Notes under the pieces: generated by a model
Seen by the model: only the letters and a program-made list of their open reading frames with translations
What the model was told of the DNA's origin: nothing
The model's database searches: none
Part shown: in pieces, positions 1 through 9,543 of the stretch
How positions within the stretch are numbered: position 1 is the stretch's first letter
How the letters are laid out: each line of letters begins with the position of its first letter
Assembly (NCBI GenBank): GCA_965208945.1
Contig: OZ242366.1
Coordinates: 5,394,001 to 5,458,000 of the forward strand
Source: JAPPLB01 sp965208945
GTDB taxonomy: Bacteria; Acidobacteriota; Terriglobia; Bryobacterales; UBA6623
Length of the DNA stretch: 64,000 nucleotides
Reading direction: 5' to 3'
Made by a program: the position numbers and the translations under genes

Positions 1-2
1 AT

Positions 3-779
3 CAAACGCTACACCAAGCCTTGCAGAAGCTCGCAGGGGACGGCGGCCTGTCGGTCGGCCAAGAGGACCGGATCGTTGCCGCCGTGGGTGACGCCGCCGC
101 TGAAATCGCACGGCTCTGGGAGAAAGAGCGAGCCGTTCCCCCGCCGCTCATCTGGCGCCTGACGCTCAAGGAAGCGCGCACGTTATGCAGCCGCGCGCTT
201 ATGCATGACGAGCAGCCATTTGACGGCGCGCTCACCTACAGCGAGGTCCCGTTCGGCGGGGCGCCACCGCAAGACGAGTCCGCGAGGCCCTGGGACGCAA
301 ACGCCTCCGTCGAGATTCCCGGCTCGGGCTTTCGCATCAGGGGCTACCTCGATCGGCTGGACATCTCGGGCGACGGCCTTCAGGCCCTGGTGCGCGATTA
401 CAAGACCGGCCGGGCGCCCGCGGACGACATCACCCTCGACGGCGGCAAGGAACTGCAGCGATGCCTCTACGCCTTCGCCGTCAAGGCGATGCTGGGAGAC
501 GAAGTCTCGATCAGCGCTTCGCTGATGTATCCGCGAGAGGAGAAAGACCTGCGGCTCGATGACCCCGAGTCGACTCTGACCCAGATCACGGAATGCCTGC
601 TGGCCGCGCGCGCCAACCTTCGCTCCGGGGGCGGGGTGATGGGCATCGACACCGGAGAGATCTATGACGATCTCGCCTTTGCGTTGCCGGCCAATGCCGC
701 AGCAGTCTATTGCAAGCGCAAGATTGGCGCCGCCAACGAGCGCCTCGGGGACGCCACACGCGTCTGGGGGGCAAAGTGA
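3..779 (+). CDS. addB: AddB-like helicase/nuclease subunit, C-terminal part (partial)
   Basis: The frame is open to the left edge, so the start and the helicase-like part lie outside the window. The visible 258 residues hold a RecB-family PD-(D/E)XK nuclease domain: GYLDRLD around nt 340-362, then VRDYKTGR around nt 391-414 with the catalytic D and K, then LQRCLYAF, the usual following Gln/Tyr helix. In AddAB/RexAB enzymes this subunit degrades one DNA strand during double-strand-break processing. Its stop overlaps the GTG start of the next gene (GTGA), so the two are probably translationally coupled. Being followed directly by AddA is the main reason for calling it AddB rather than another RecB-like nuclease. 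The family call is firm, the subunit name good but not certain. Confidence 0.8.
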   Translation, partial: QTLHQALQKLAGDGGLSVGQEDRIVAAVGDAAAEIARLWEKERAVPPPLIWRLTLKEARTLCSRALMHDEQPFDGALTYSEVPFGGAPPQDESARPWDANASVEIPGSGFRIRGYLDRLDISGDGLQALVRDYKTGRAPADDITLDGGKELQRCLYAFAVKAMLGDEVSISASLMYPREEKDLRLDDPESTLTQITECLLAARANLRSGGGVMGIDTGEIYDDLAFALPANAAAVYCKRKIGAANERLGDATRVWGAK

Positions 780-3700
780 AGACGGCCCAGCAGAAACCGT
801 TTGCCGACCATGCCGCCCGCGAGGAGGCCATTGCGAACCATGGCCGTTCATTCCTGGTGGAGGCCGGAGCCGGCTCGGGCAAGACCGCGATCATTGCCGG
901 CCGCATCGCCATGATGCTGGCTGACGGCATAGAACCCAAGTCCATCGCCGCCGTGACGTTCACGGAGTTCGCCGCCAGCGAACTTCTCATCCGAGTGCGG
1001 GAATTCGCCAGCGAACTGGCTGCAGGGCGCATCCCTCTCGAACTGCGCATCGCCGCGCCTGACGGCCTGTCAGAGGACCAGCGGCGTCATCTCGATGCCG
1101 CGATCGAGAGGATCGACGAGCTGACCTGCTCGACGATCCACGGCTTCTGCCAACGCCTGATCAAACCCTATCCGGTTGAAGCAAGAATCGATCCCGGCGC
1201 GACCGTGATGGACAGCGACCAGGCCGACCTCGCCTTTTCGGAAATCGTCGATAGCTGGCTGCGTAAAGAGCTGGTGGGCGAAGCCGGCGGGCTGTTCGCG
1301 GAACTGGTGCTGCAGAACGCCGTCGAAACACTCCGGCTGATGAACATGATCCTCGGGCATCTTCGCAGCCATCGCGTAATCATCGGCGATACCCCGAGGG
1401 ACCTGGGACCCCTCGTGACCGCTTTCCGGAAGGCGAGTGACGATTTCAAAGCTTTTGCAAGGGATGCAAACGTTCATGAGGAGGAGACCACGGCTATCAC
1501 GGACCTCTTCGCCGGATTGGCCGATAAGACCGCGTTCGCCCGGACGGCCAAAACGGCCGCTGAACTTGTCGAGCTATTGCTCGTTCGCCCCCCTTCCCCT
1601 TCGGTTCTTTGCATCGCTTCCGGGGACTTCCGGAGGTACCAAAAAAAGAGCAAGTGGACCAAGGCAGCCAAGCGCGAGGGACTGGCCAAGGCCGATGGCG
1701 AGCGGTTGAACTACAGAGCCGCCGCCCATTACGAAGAGTGCCGCGAAACGTGGACGGAACTGCTGCAGGCTGCCGCCTCACGCATCCTCAGCGAACTGAT
1801 CGGCCTCGCGGGGCCGGTCATGGAGCGCTTCCGGGACTACAAGCGATCCGCGGCGCTACTGGATTTCGACGACCTGATCTTCGCCGCGCGCGATCTGCTG
1901 CGCGATCACGACGAAGTGCGCAGCGCGCTCGCCGCACGTTTCAGCCACGTGCTCGTCGACGAATTCCAGGACACCGATCCGTTGCAGACCGAGATCTTCT
2001 GGCGACTCTGCGGCGATCCTCCGCCGGGCGGGGCCAACGACGACTGGACGAAATTCCAAATCCGTTCCGGCGCGCTGTTCCTGGTGGGCGACCCCAAACA
2101 GGCGATCTACCGCTTCCGCGGGGCCGACATCGCGGCCTACATCCGGGCACGAGAAGCGTTCCGCTCGCAGGACCCGGACAGCGTCCTGTCGATCGCCACC
2201 AACTTCCGGTCCTGCGCGCCCATCATGCGCTATGTGAACCGGCTCTTCGAAGGCCCGCTCTCCGCAGAAAACGGACAGCCCGGGTTCATCGCACTCGATG
2301 CATTTCAACCTGACCGTGACGAGGGGCCGTCCGTCGCGGCCCTGGATATCGAAGTGGCCGACGAAGAGGGCAGGGCCAACGCCCAGAAAATCCGCGACGG
2401 AGAAGCGGAGGCCGTGGCCAACCTGTGCGCCCAGTTGATCGGCAAAGAAGCCATCGTCGATCGAAAGAGCGGCGAGCGCCGCGTCTGCAAAGCGGGCGAT
2501 ATCGCTCTGCTGGCCCCCACAGGAAACGACCTGTGGCGCTATGAAGAGGCGCTGGAGCGGCGACGGATCCCCGTCGCCACTCAGGCGGGCAAGGGCCTGT
2601 TCCGACGCCAAGAGGTACAGGACCTCATCGCCGTGACCCGCGTCCTGGCCGATCAACGCGATACGCTCGCGCTCGGCGCGCTGTTGCGAGGACCCCTGGT
2701 TGGACTGACCGAGGAGGAACTACTCGATATCGTCTGGCAGTTGCCGCGCAGCGAAGAGGCGCCGGAGCGGCTGCCGCGGCTGGATCTCCGTGTCGCTGCA
2801 GAGGACATCCCTCATCTTTACGCCCGAGACATTATCGAGAAGCTGCAGGCGTTGCGACGCAGAGTCAACGCCACGACGCCGCACGACCTGTTGTCGCAAG
2901 CCATTGACGTGCTGCGCGTGCGGCCCATTCTGCTACAGCGGCATCGCGACCAAGCCGAACGCGCGCTGGCGAATGTCGATCTCTATCTCAGTTTCAGCCG
3001 CGGCTATTCAGTCCGGGGCCTGCGGGCCTTCGCCGAAGCGATGACCGCGGCCTGGTCCGACGCCACCCGCGCCGTCGAAGGACGACCCGATGTCCAAGAA
3101 GAGGCGGTGACACTCTACAGCATGCACGCCGCCAAGGGATTGGAATGGCCGATCGTCATTCCGGTGAACACCATGAGCAAAGTCAAGACACCGGAGAGCG
3201 CTGTCACCGATCGAGCCAGCGGCCGCTTCTACTGCCCCGTGTTCGGCGTGCCGCCGACCGGATACGAGGAGGCGCGCGACGCCGAGAAGGCAGAACTCGA
3301 CCGAGAGCGTATCCGCATCTGGTATGTCGCCACCACACGGGCGCGCGAACTTCTGATCCTGCCACGGTTCGATGTCAACGCCAAACCATCGACATGGATC
3401 TCGCTCATCGATCCGCCGCTGTCCGGACTGCCGCAGGTCTCGCGTGAAGATCTTCCCCTCGAGGTTTACGACGCGGCGCCCCACGAGGAAAACCGGCAGA
3501 CACGTGAGATTTTCGCAGCGGAAGCCGCCGCGATCATGGACCGCAAGCGGAAGATCGTCTGGCTGACGCCGAGCAGAGATGAAAGCGCGACCGCAGCGGT
3601 GCTACAGGCGAAGCTGCCTGAAATCGTTGAAAGCGATGCCGACGGCGCAGCGGCGGCCAGCAGCGACGCGGCCATGATCCAGGGCGGGCGTGAACGCGGC

Positions 3701-4180
3701 CTCATCCTGCACAAGCTCATGGAGGAGGTTCTCAGCGGCGAGACAGCGGAGTCGCGCCCAAGCCTGATGGCTCGCGCGGAAGCCTTGATCAGAGGAGCAG
3801 GACACCGCATCGCGGAGGACCCTGCGCGGGGACTGTCCCCAGCAGAGTTGGCCAACTGCGTCGTTCGTACTCTGTCGCTTCCGGAGATCGCCTTGCTGAA
3901 ACCACGCTTGATGCCCGAGCTGCCCGTATACGCCTCCGCCTTGAAAGACACGCAAGAGGAGGTGACGGCGGGAGTCGCGGATGCCATCGCGTTCGATTCC
4001 GACGGCGCGCCGCAGGTAGTGGTCGACTGGAAGAGCGATGTCAGCCTCAAGACTGAGAACCTGGAGCACTATTGTTCCCAGGTTCGCGCTTACCTTGACA
4101 TGACCCAGGCCGAGCGGGGGCTCGTCGTGGCGATGACATCGGGGACGGTCATTCCTGTCGGGCGGAAAAAAAGGCCGTGA
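776..4180 (+). CDS. addA: AddA-type UvrD/RecB helicase-nuclease
   Basis: A superfamily 1 DNA helicase with a C-terminal nuclease, acting with AddB on double-strand breaks. The GTG at 776 overlaps the addB stop and is the natural start; it gives 1134 residues, close to the usual AddA length. Walker A EAGAGSGKT is at residues 29-37, followed by VTFTEFAASE (motif Ia), DEFQDTDPLQ (Walker B, motif II), GDPKQAIYRFRGAD (motif III), TNFRS (motif IV), SMHAAKGLEW (motif V) and VATTRAREL (motif VI). Near the C-terminus a RecB-type nuclease motif appears as ADAIAFDSDG then VVVDWKSD, with the D and K catalytic residues. All helicase motifs look intact. No promoter of its own is apparent. Confidence 0.93.
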   Translation: MKTAQQKPFADHAAREEAIANHGRSFLVEAGAGSGKTAIIAGRIAMMLADGIEPKSIAAVTFTEFAASELLIRVREFASELAAGRIPLELRIAAPDGLSEDQRRHLDAAIERIDELTCSTIHGFCQRLIKPYPVEARIDPGATVMDSDQADLAFSEIVDSWLRKELVGEAGGLFAELVLQNAVETLRLMNMILGHLRSHRVIIGDTPRDLGPLVTAFRKASDDFKAFARDANVHEEETTAITDLFAGLADKTAFARTAKTAAELVELLLVRPPSPSVLCIASGDFRRYQKKSKWTKAAKREGLAKADGERLNYRAAAHYEECRETWTELLQAAASRILSELIGLAGPVMERFRDYKRSAALLDFDDLIFAARDLLRDHDEVRSALAARFSHVLVDEFQDTDPLQTEIFWRLCGDPPPGGANDDWTKFQIRSGALFLVGDPKQAIYRFRGADIAAYIRAREAFRSQDPDSVLSIATNFRSCAPIMRYVNRLFEGPLSAENGQPGFIALDAFQPDRDEGPSVAALDIEVADEEGRANAQKIRDGEAEAVANLCAQLIGKEAIVDRKSGERRVCKAGDIALLAPTGNDLWRYEEALERRRIPVATQAGKGLFRRQEVQDLIAVTRVLADQRDTLALGALLRGPLVGLTEEELLDIVWQLPRSEEAPERLPRLDLRVAAEDIPHLYARDIIEKLQALRRRVNATTPHDLLSQAIDVLRVRPILLQRHRDQAERALANVDLYLSFSRGYSVRGLRAFAEAMTAAWSDATRAVEGRPDVQEEAVTLYSMHAAKGLEWPIVIPVNTMSKVKTPESAVTDRASGRFYCPVFGVPPTGYEEARDAEKAELDRERIRIWYVATTRARELLILPRFDVNAKPSTWISLIDPPLSGLPQVSREDLPLEVYDAAPHEENRQTREIFAAEAAAIMDRKRKIVWLTPSRDESATAAVLQAKLPEIVESDADGAAAASSDAAMIQGGRERGLILHKLMEEVLSGETAESRPSLMARAEALIRGAGHRIAEDPARGLSPAELANCVVRTLSLPEIALLKPRLMPELPVYASALKDTQEEVTAGVADAIAFDSDGAPQVVVDWKSDVSLKTENLEHYCSQVRAYLDMTQAERGLVVAMTSGTVIPVGRKKRP

Positions 4181-4288
4181 TTCGTGTTTCGTGATTCGTG
4201 TTTCGTGAAAACCATGGGCGGGGGCCTGGTTCGCTCCAGTAGAAATGTCTGTCGGCCGTTGAACCGGAAAGGCCTGATTCGTGTTTCG
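4166..4288 (-). repeat. Interior fragment of the long subtype of the TA-flanked hairpin element
   Basis: Read on the minus strand, this stretch matches the interior of the copies at 49825 and 50213: GGCCTTTCCGGTTCA, then TTTCT-CTGGAGCGAACCA, then CATGGTTTTCACGAA and tandem ACGARWC heptamers ending in ACGGCC. Neither terminal repeat is present, so it is a decayed or partly deleted copy. It begins inside the last codons of addA, whose final residues and stop may come from it. The rest of the gene-free stretch to 4487 shows no gene and no clear terminator. Confidence 0.7.
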
Positions 4289-4487
4289 CTATCGGAGGAC
4301 CGGCGGCTTCTTGCGGAGCTGTCTGCAGACTCTCTGCGCGATCGGATATTCTGATCGGAGGCAGCCTTCCGGGGTATTCTCCAGCCATTCTCCAGTCCGG
4401 CGTGCACTCCGGCGACGGGCGCAACGCCTGCCGCGGGCGGCGCACCCGATCATGAGATTCCGAAACCCGAACCGCCGGCCGGTGTAG

Positions 4488-7400
4488 ATGAGATTTTTTC
4501 TGTTCAGGCCGCCGGCATTCCCGGCTTTCACGTTGAGACCTTCGGTACAGATGGGACTGTTTTTCACTTGGGCCACCATTGTCGGCTCTCTGTGGGCCTC
4601 CAACGCTTACGGCCAGACCTTTCAGGGCGGCGTGCGCGGGATGATCGCGGACATCAACGGCGGGATTCTCGGCGGGGTGCAGGTCACACTCGAGAACGAG
4701 GAGATCGGCGGAACCCGAAGCACCGCATCGAATGCAGCGGGTGAATACTCGTTCCCGAACCTGCAACCCGGACGGTACCGGCTGAGCGCCGAGCTGGAGG
4801 GTTTCGCGCCCTTCGTGCAAGAGGAACTGATCATCGAGATCTCGTCGTGGCTCGTGGTGGACATCACGTTGAGCGTCGGAGGCGTGGAAGAGACGATCAC
4901 GGTCACGGGAACGGTTCCGCTCGTCGAGAACGGGACGGCGTCGGTTTCGTCGATGATCGACCGCACGCAACTCGAAGCCCTGCCGTCTCCCGGCCGAAAC
5001 GTCTTCATCATGGCGGTGACCACGCCCAATGTCGTGCACACGGGAAACCCGGTCTGGGTGAAGCAGTCGGATCAAACGAATTCGTCGTTGCTGTCACTGG
5101 GAGGCGGCCCGCTGCGCGGCAACAACTACACGGTCGACGGCGTTTCGATGACCGACTTGCGAAACCGTTCCGTGATCATTCCCATCTTCGAAGCCGTCCA
5201 AGAGATGAAGGTGCAGACGAACACCTACGACGCCGAGATGGGCCGGACGGGCGGAGGGGTATTCAACACGATTCACCGCAGCGGCACGAACCAGTGGGCG
5301 GGGAGCGCCCTGTACCAATTCCGTCCCGCCAAGCTGAACACGTTCTGGAGAAAACTGGGCTATTTTCAGCAGCAAGAGCTCGACTCGGGCGTGCTCGACC
5401 AGCAAGACCTCACCGACGCTCCCTACAACCTGGCGGGAGGTTCATTCGGGGGACCCCTCGTGAAGGACCGCACGTTCTTCTGGCTCGCCGCGGAGGGCTT
5501 TTCCGACGACGCCATCGAGAACACGTCGATTGCGATTCCGACTGCGGCCGAGACCCGGGGCGATTTTTCCGAGAGCGGATCGAACATCTACAACCCGTTC
5601 GATAGAGATGCGAACGGCCACCGGCGCCCGTTTCCCAACAACCGCATTCCAGAGACCATGCAGGATGCAACGGGTTCGGCCTTGACACGGCTGCTTGCGA
5701 GCCTCGACCCCGGCGGCGGGCTGCGTTCGACTTCGGGGATCCAGACGGTGCAGGCGCTGCAGACCACCGGCAACCTGAACCACACGGTCAACGACAACTG
5801 GCAGCTCACCGCGACGTACCTCTACTACACATCGGAAGAACCGGGTTTCGGTCACTACCAGGACCTTCTGAATGCGGAATCGCCGCCGGCCTTCGCGCTT
5901 GGCTCATCGATCCTCGGGCGGGACGTCCATGCCCTGGCGGTCAACAACACGTTCGTCGTCTCGACCACGTCGGTGCTGAACCTGAGGTACGGGCAGACCT
6001 ATTTCAACGATTCCAGGGAGAATCCCTTATACGGCAAAGAGGAGATTCGGAGCCAGCTTGGCATCCAGGGCGGTTTCCTGGACAAGATCTACGCTCAGGA
6101 CGGCTACGAGGGACAGTTTCCCTTGATCCATGTCGCGGAGTACGGCGACGACGGGCACACCCATGGGTCGAACAGCAACAACGATATTCAATGGCTTTCC
6201 CGCGAGGTGAGCGGAACCTACTCGCAATTCATCGGGAACCATACGTTGAAGTACGGCGCTCAGTGGCGCCGGCTCGGGCTGCGCACTCTGGATTTCGGAC
6301 ACGGGTTTTCACTGCGTTTCGGAAAGAGATTCACGCAGGGCCCGAATCCGGCGAGCCCCGAAACCGGCTCGGGCAGCGGGCTTGCCGACCTGCTGCTGGG
6401 CGTGCCGTCCGCCGGCAGGGCGACGCTCGGCGCGCGGGCGAATCTTTTCCTGGACTACTTCGGCGGGTTCGTCCAGAACGATTGGAGAGCCACGTCGAAC
6501 CTCGTCCTCAATCTCGGCCTTCGTCTCGAGAGGGAAACGGGCCTCAAGGAAGACAGCAACGATTTTGCGGTCGGTTGGGCCCGCACGCAGCCGTTCCCCG
6601 CGGAGGCGGCCGTTGCGCCTGATATTGACGCGCCGCTTCCCGGTTTCCCACTGAGAGGCGGACTCATGTATGCCGGGGTCGACGGCCATCCCAGCCACCA
6701 GTGGAACCCGCCGCCGATCAAGGTCGGACCCCGGATCGGATTCGCCTACAGCCTGGGCGCGGGAACCGTTCTGCGCGGCGGATACGCCGTGTTCTGGGCT
6801 CCGTATGCGATTCCGAGCGGCACGGGCGCGTCCGAGATCGGCACGTACGGGTATTCGGCGGTGACCAATCTCGAAACCAGCGTGGACGGCGTCACTCCTC
6901 CCGAGGCGTCGGCATCCGATCCATTCCCGCACGGCATCCTCGATCCGGTCGGCAACGCCAAGCGGCGCCTCCAGAACATCAGCGGCGACGTCTACTTCAA
7001 CGAGCAATACCGCGACTCTACGTACATCCAGAAATGGTCCCTGGACCTTCAGCGCAACATCGGCGACACCGCAGTGGTCAAGGCCGGATACGTCGGCAGC
7101 AAGGGGACCGACTTGCCCATCGGAGGAACCTTCGACTCGGTGGTCAACATCAACCAGTTATCCGATTCGTACCTGGCGCTCGGCGGCCGGTTGAACGAAC
7201 ACTATCCGAATCCGTTCCATGGCAACTCGAATTTCGGCTCCTTCGCCCATGAAAAGACGCTGCCGCTCGGGCAGTTGCTCCGTCCTTATCCTCATTTCCG
7301 CAATGTGTACGCCCGCCACGTAAGCGGCGGCAAGTCGTTCTACCATTCACTGCGGTTCGAGTTCGAAAAACGATTCAGCGACCGTTGGGGGGCACGTCTC

Positions 7401-8063
7401 AACTACACATTCACGAAGCACATGGACAACATCTACGAATCCAACACTTTGGTGGAGAGCGAGACCAGTTCGGTCTACAACACTCCGGACGAGTGCGCCT
7501 TCCAGAAATGCCCCGTTCTGGAACAGGACTACTCGCCCTCGCTCCTGCATACGCCGCACCACATCAATGTCAATCTCATGTACCGGCTGCCGGGAAAAGA
7601 CAAGTTGCTGGGAGGCTGGACGGCCTCGCTTGCGTCCACGGCGCGCAGCGGCTTCCCGCTCGTCATCACGCAAAACGCGAATCCGTTGAGCGCTTACGGA
7701 TTCAGCCACCAGCGCCCGGCGAACGTGGACGTATCCGGAGGGGGCGACCCGCTGGGCAATACCGCACGGTACATTACCGCGGGTTCCGTCGCGCCGACGC
7801 AAGGCCTTCAGGTGAGCGCCGCGCCGCGAACGACGGCAGCGGCCAGAACGCCCCGGTTCGTCAACTGGGATGTGGCATTCGAGAAGACCACACCGCTATT
7901 CGAGGATGCGAACCTCACGTTCCGGTTCGAGTTCATCAATGTGTTGAACGGCGTCAACTGGCGCGGCCCGTCCACCGTGTTCGGAACAAGCGAGTTCGGA
8001 CGCATCGATGGCAACCGGGGGTTTCCCAGAACGTTTCAATTGATGACGAAAGTAACGTTCTAG
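4488..8063 (+). CDS. TonB-dependent receptor with carboxypeptidase-regulatory domain (Oar-like)
   Basis: Outer-membrane beta-barrel receptor of the large type typical of Acidobacteria, 1191 residues. A hydrophobic signal stretch near residues 22-42 ends at NAYGQ; Met22 (nt 4551) is an equally plausible start that would give a more classical signal peptide. Residues about 45-135 form a carboxypeptidase-regulatory/SdrD-B-like fold (GGVRGMIADINGGILGGVQV, then GEYSFPNLQPGRY), then VEETITVTGTVPLVE, the usual link to the plug domain (SLGGGPLRGNNYTVDGV). The rest is barrel strands ending in TKVTF, with the terminal aromatic residue needed for outer-membrane insertion. The substrate cannot be read from the sequence; related proteins are assumed to take up oligosaccharides or peptides. 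It seems monocistronic. Confidence 0.9.
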   Translation: MRFFLFRPPAFPAFTLRPSVQMGLFFTWATIVGSLWASNAYGQTFQGGVRGMIADINGGILGGVQVTLENEEIGGTRSTASNAAGEYSFPNLQPGRYRLSAELEGFAPFVQEELIIEISSWLVVDITLSVGGVEETITVTGTVPLVENGTASVSSMIDRTQLEALPSPGRNVFIMAVTTPNVVHTGNPVWVKQSDQTNSSLLSLGGGPLRGNNYTVDGVSMTDLRNRSVIIPIFEAVQEMKVQTNTYDAEMGRTGGGVFNTIHRSGTNQWAGSALYQFRPAKLNTFWRKLGYFQQQELDSGVLDQQDLTDAPYNLAGGSFGGPLVKDRTFFWLAAEGFSDDAIENTSIAIPTAAETRGDFSESGSNIYNPFDRDANGHRRPFPNNRIPETMQDATGSALTRLLASLDPGGGLRSTSGIQTVQALQTTGNLNHTVNDNWQLTATYLYYTSEEPGFGHYQDLLNAESPPAFALGSSILGRDVHALAVNNTFVVSTTSVLNLRYGQTYFNDSRENPLYGKEEIRSQLGIQGGFLDKIYAQDGYEGQFPLIHVAEYGDDGHTHGSNSNNDIQWLSREVSGTYSQFIGNHTLKYGAQWRRLGLRTLDFGHGFSLRFGKRFTQGPNPASPETGSGSGLADLLLGVPSAGRATLGARANLFLDYFGGFVQNDWRATSNLVLNLGLRLERETGLKEDSNDFAVGWARTQPFPAEAAVAPDIDAPLPGFPLRGGLMYAGVDGHPSHQWNPPPIKVGPRIGFAYSLGAGTVLRGGYAVFWAPYAIPSGTGASEIGTYGYSAVTNLETSVDGVTPPEASASDPFPHGILDPVGNAKRRLQNISGDVYFNEQYRDSTYIQKWSLDLQRNIGDTAVVKAGYVGSKGTDLPIGGTFDSVVNINQLSDSYLALGGRLNEHYPNPFHGNSNFGSFAHEKTLPLGQLLRPYPHFRNVYARHVSGGKSFYHSLRFEFEKRFSDRWGARLNYTFTKHMDNIYESNTLVESETSSVYNTPDECAFQKCPVLEQDYSPSLLHTPHHINVNLMYRLPGKDKLLGGWTASLASTARSGFPLVITQNANPLSAYGFSHQRPANVDVSGGGDPLGNTARYITAGSVAPTQGLQVSAAPRTTAAARTPRFVNWDVAFEKTTPLFEDANLTFRFEFINVLNGVNWRGPSTVFGTSEFGRIDGNRGFPRTFQLMTKVTF

Positions 8064-8179
8064 CGAGGCTTCGTATCCGACACAGAGCGTTTCTTTCCGC
8101 ATCGATGAACAGATCGAAGTAAAAAGATACCTTTTATCAAAGACTTGAACGTTATATCTGAATGTAATGGATATGGATA

Positions 8180-8358
8180 ACCTGCATTTCTCACCACACA
8201 CCGCCCGAAGCACGCGACACGACCGCCAGGACTTCGTTGCGCTTGCTTGCCTTGCTCAACGTACGGTTCAAGTACGCCTGCGCGCGCCAAGCGGCTCGCG
8301 CCTCGTCCTGACGGCCCTCTCACGCACTTCGCCTCGCCGCGTGGTGAGAAATGCAGGT
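8180..8358 (-). repeat. TA-flanked hairpin element, complete 179-bp copy
   Basis: Complete short-subtype copy in reverse orientation. Ends are ACCTGCATTTCTCACCAC and GTGGTGAGAAATGCAGGT, flanked by TA at 8178-8179 and 8359-8360. The right-hand T plus the flanking TA reads TAA on the minus strand and is the stop codon of the LmbE-like gene. The interior has the CAGTACGTT-like centre (here CGTACGG), and the arms are complementary along most of their length. The remaining bases from 8064 to 8179 show nothing recognisable. Confidence 0.92.
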
Positions 8359-9344
8359 TAAAGCGGGACCGCATTTTCCTCAACATAGCTGTTGACCCGT
8401 CCCGTTCCCTGTCCCGCCAGAACCGAGGGGCCCCAATAGTGGTATTTCTCGGCCCACTCCAATCCGTACTTCCTGCCCAGGGTTCGGTTGTGCTCCAGGG
8501 CAAACTCCTTGATGAAGGCGATATCGGCTGACTCGTCATCACCCCGCAGGAGCGGCAGTTGCAGTCCCTTGCCGGCCAGCTCTCTTTTTAGACGCGACCC
8601 CCGCGAGCCGCCCGGTCCCTGAGTCTGGCAAACCTGCAGGGATTTCGCCTTGACATCGATCACCGAGGAGATGTCCACGATCCGGTTGACCAACTGCGGA
8701 CCTCGTGCGTAGTAGTAGGTTTCCCGAATCCGAGACGGCTCCAAACCGGCATCGAAATGCTCGGGATAGTCCTTGCGTCCGCCCGCCATCCAAAGCGCCG
8801 TTTCCACCGCCCGGGCCGTCATCCAATGGTCAGGGTTGCGGTCATAGTGGCCCCAGGTGTCGTAGGTGATGATGGTGTTCACTTTCAACAGCCGGAAAAG
8901 GAAGATCAACCGCGCCCGCACTTCGACAATCGAAACATTGTCCATGCGGTGGTTGCGGTAGCCCAGGTCGTAGACCTTCTTGAAGCCCATCACCCGGCCC
9001 ACTTCGAAATTGTCGATCTCGTTCGCCTTGTTGGTGTCGGCCAATGTTCCCGGCCCAGGCTTTTCGTCGTTCGTGGTTCGAATCAGGTACGCCGTATATC
9101 CCTCGTTGATCATCTTGGCGGCCGCCCCGGCGTAGTAGATCGGCATGTCGTCGTTATGCGGCTGGATGGCGGCCAACACCTTGCCCTTGTGCGGAAGGCC
9201 CGGCTCGTCGCGCTCGATGTAGAGCTCCGTATCCTGCCGGGCGTGCGTCGCAGGCATATAAACGCCTGTCTGCGCATTGGCGCTAGCCGCCGCAAGGCCC
9301 GCGCTCCCCGCCAGCATCGCCTGCATCCAATCACGTCGTTCCAT
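8358..9344 (-). CDS. Exported LmbE/PIG-L family deacetylase
   Basis: A zinc-dependent N-acetylglucosaminyl-deacetylase-like protein (328 residues) with an N-terminal export signal (MERRDWMQAMLAGSAGLAAA ending in ANAQ). Family motifs are PHNDDMPIYYAGAAAKM near residue 62, matching the PHpDD metal site, and GHYDRNPDHWMTARAVE, matching the second zinc-binding HxxH region. The longer upstream reading frame is rejected because an AGAGGAGG ribosome binding site sits 7 bases before the ATG at 9344. The natural substrate is not known; family members deacetylate sugar or mycothiol-type precursors. The gene ends exactly at the terminus of a repeat element that contributes the last base of its TAA stop. 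Confidence 0.85.
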   Translation of the reverse strand: MERRDWMQAMLAGSAGLAAASANAQTGVYMPATHARQDTELYIERDEPGLPHKGKVLAAIQPHNDDMPIYYAGAAAKMINEGYTAYLIRTTNDEKPGPGTLADTNKANEIDNFEVGRVMGFKKVYDLGYRNHRMDNVSIVEVRARLIFLFRLLKVNTIITYDTWGHYDRNPDHWMTARAVETALWMAGGRKDYPEHFDAGLEPSRIRETYYYARGPQLVNRIVDISSVIDVKAKSLQVCQTQGPGGSRGSRLKRELAGKGLQLPLLRGDDESADIAFIKEFALEHNRTLGRKYGLEWAEKYHYWGPSVLAGQGTGRVNSYVEENAVPL

Positions 9345-9543
9345 TGCTGAAACCTCCTCTGTCGGGATCAACTGCGAGAAATAGAGTGTACCGGGCTTAC
9401 GTGATTCGTGATGCACAAGGCCGGTTAGAAAAAGAGCGAAGCATGCGGGGGACGGATGTTCCGCAATCACTCCCCGCCCGCACAGGGATTGAAGTCGATC
9501 CCGAATCGTGCTGTAATCTGTTACAAGCACGCAGAACACAACC

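Noticed and set aside
9401..9430. Further copy of the heptamer repeat (GATTCGTGATGCAC)
   Set aside because: Only about two degenerate units without other element sequence.
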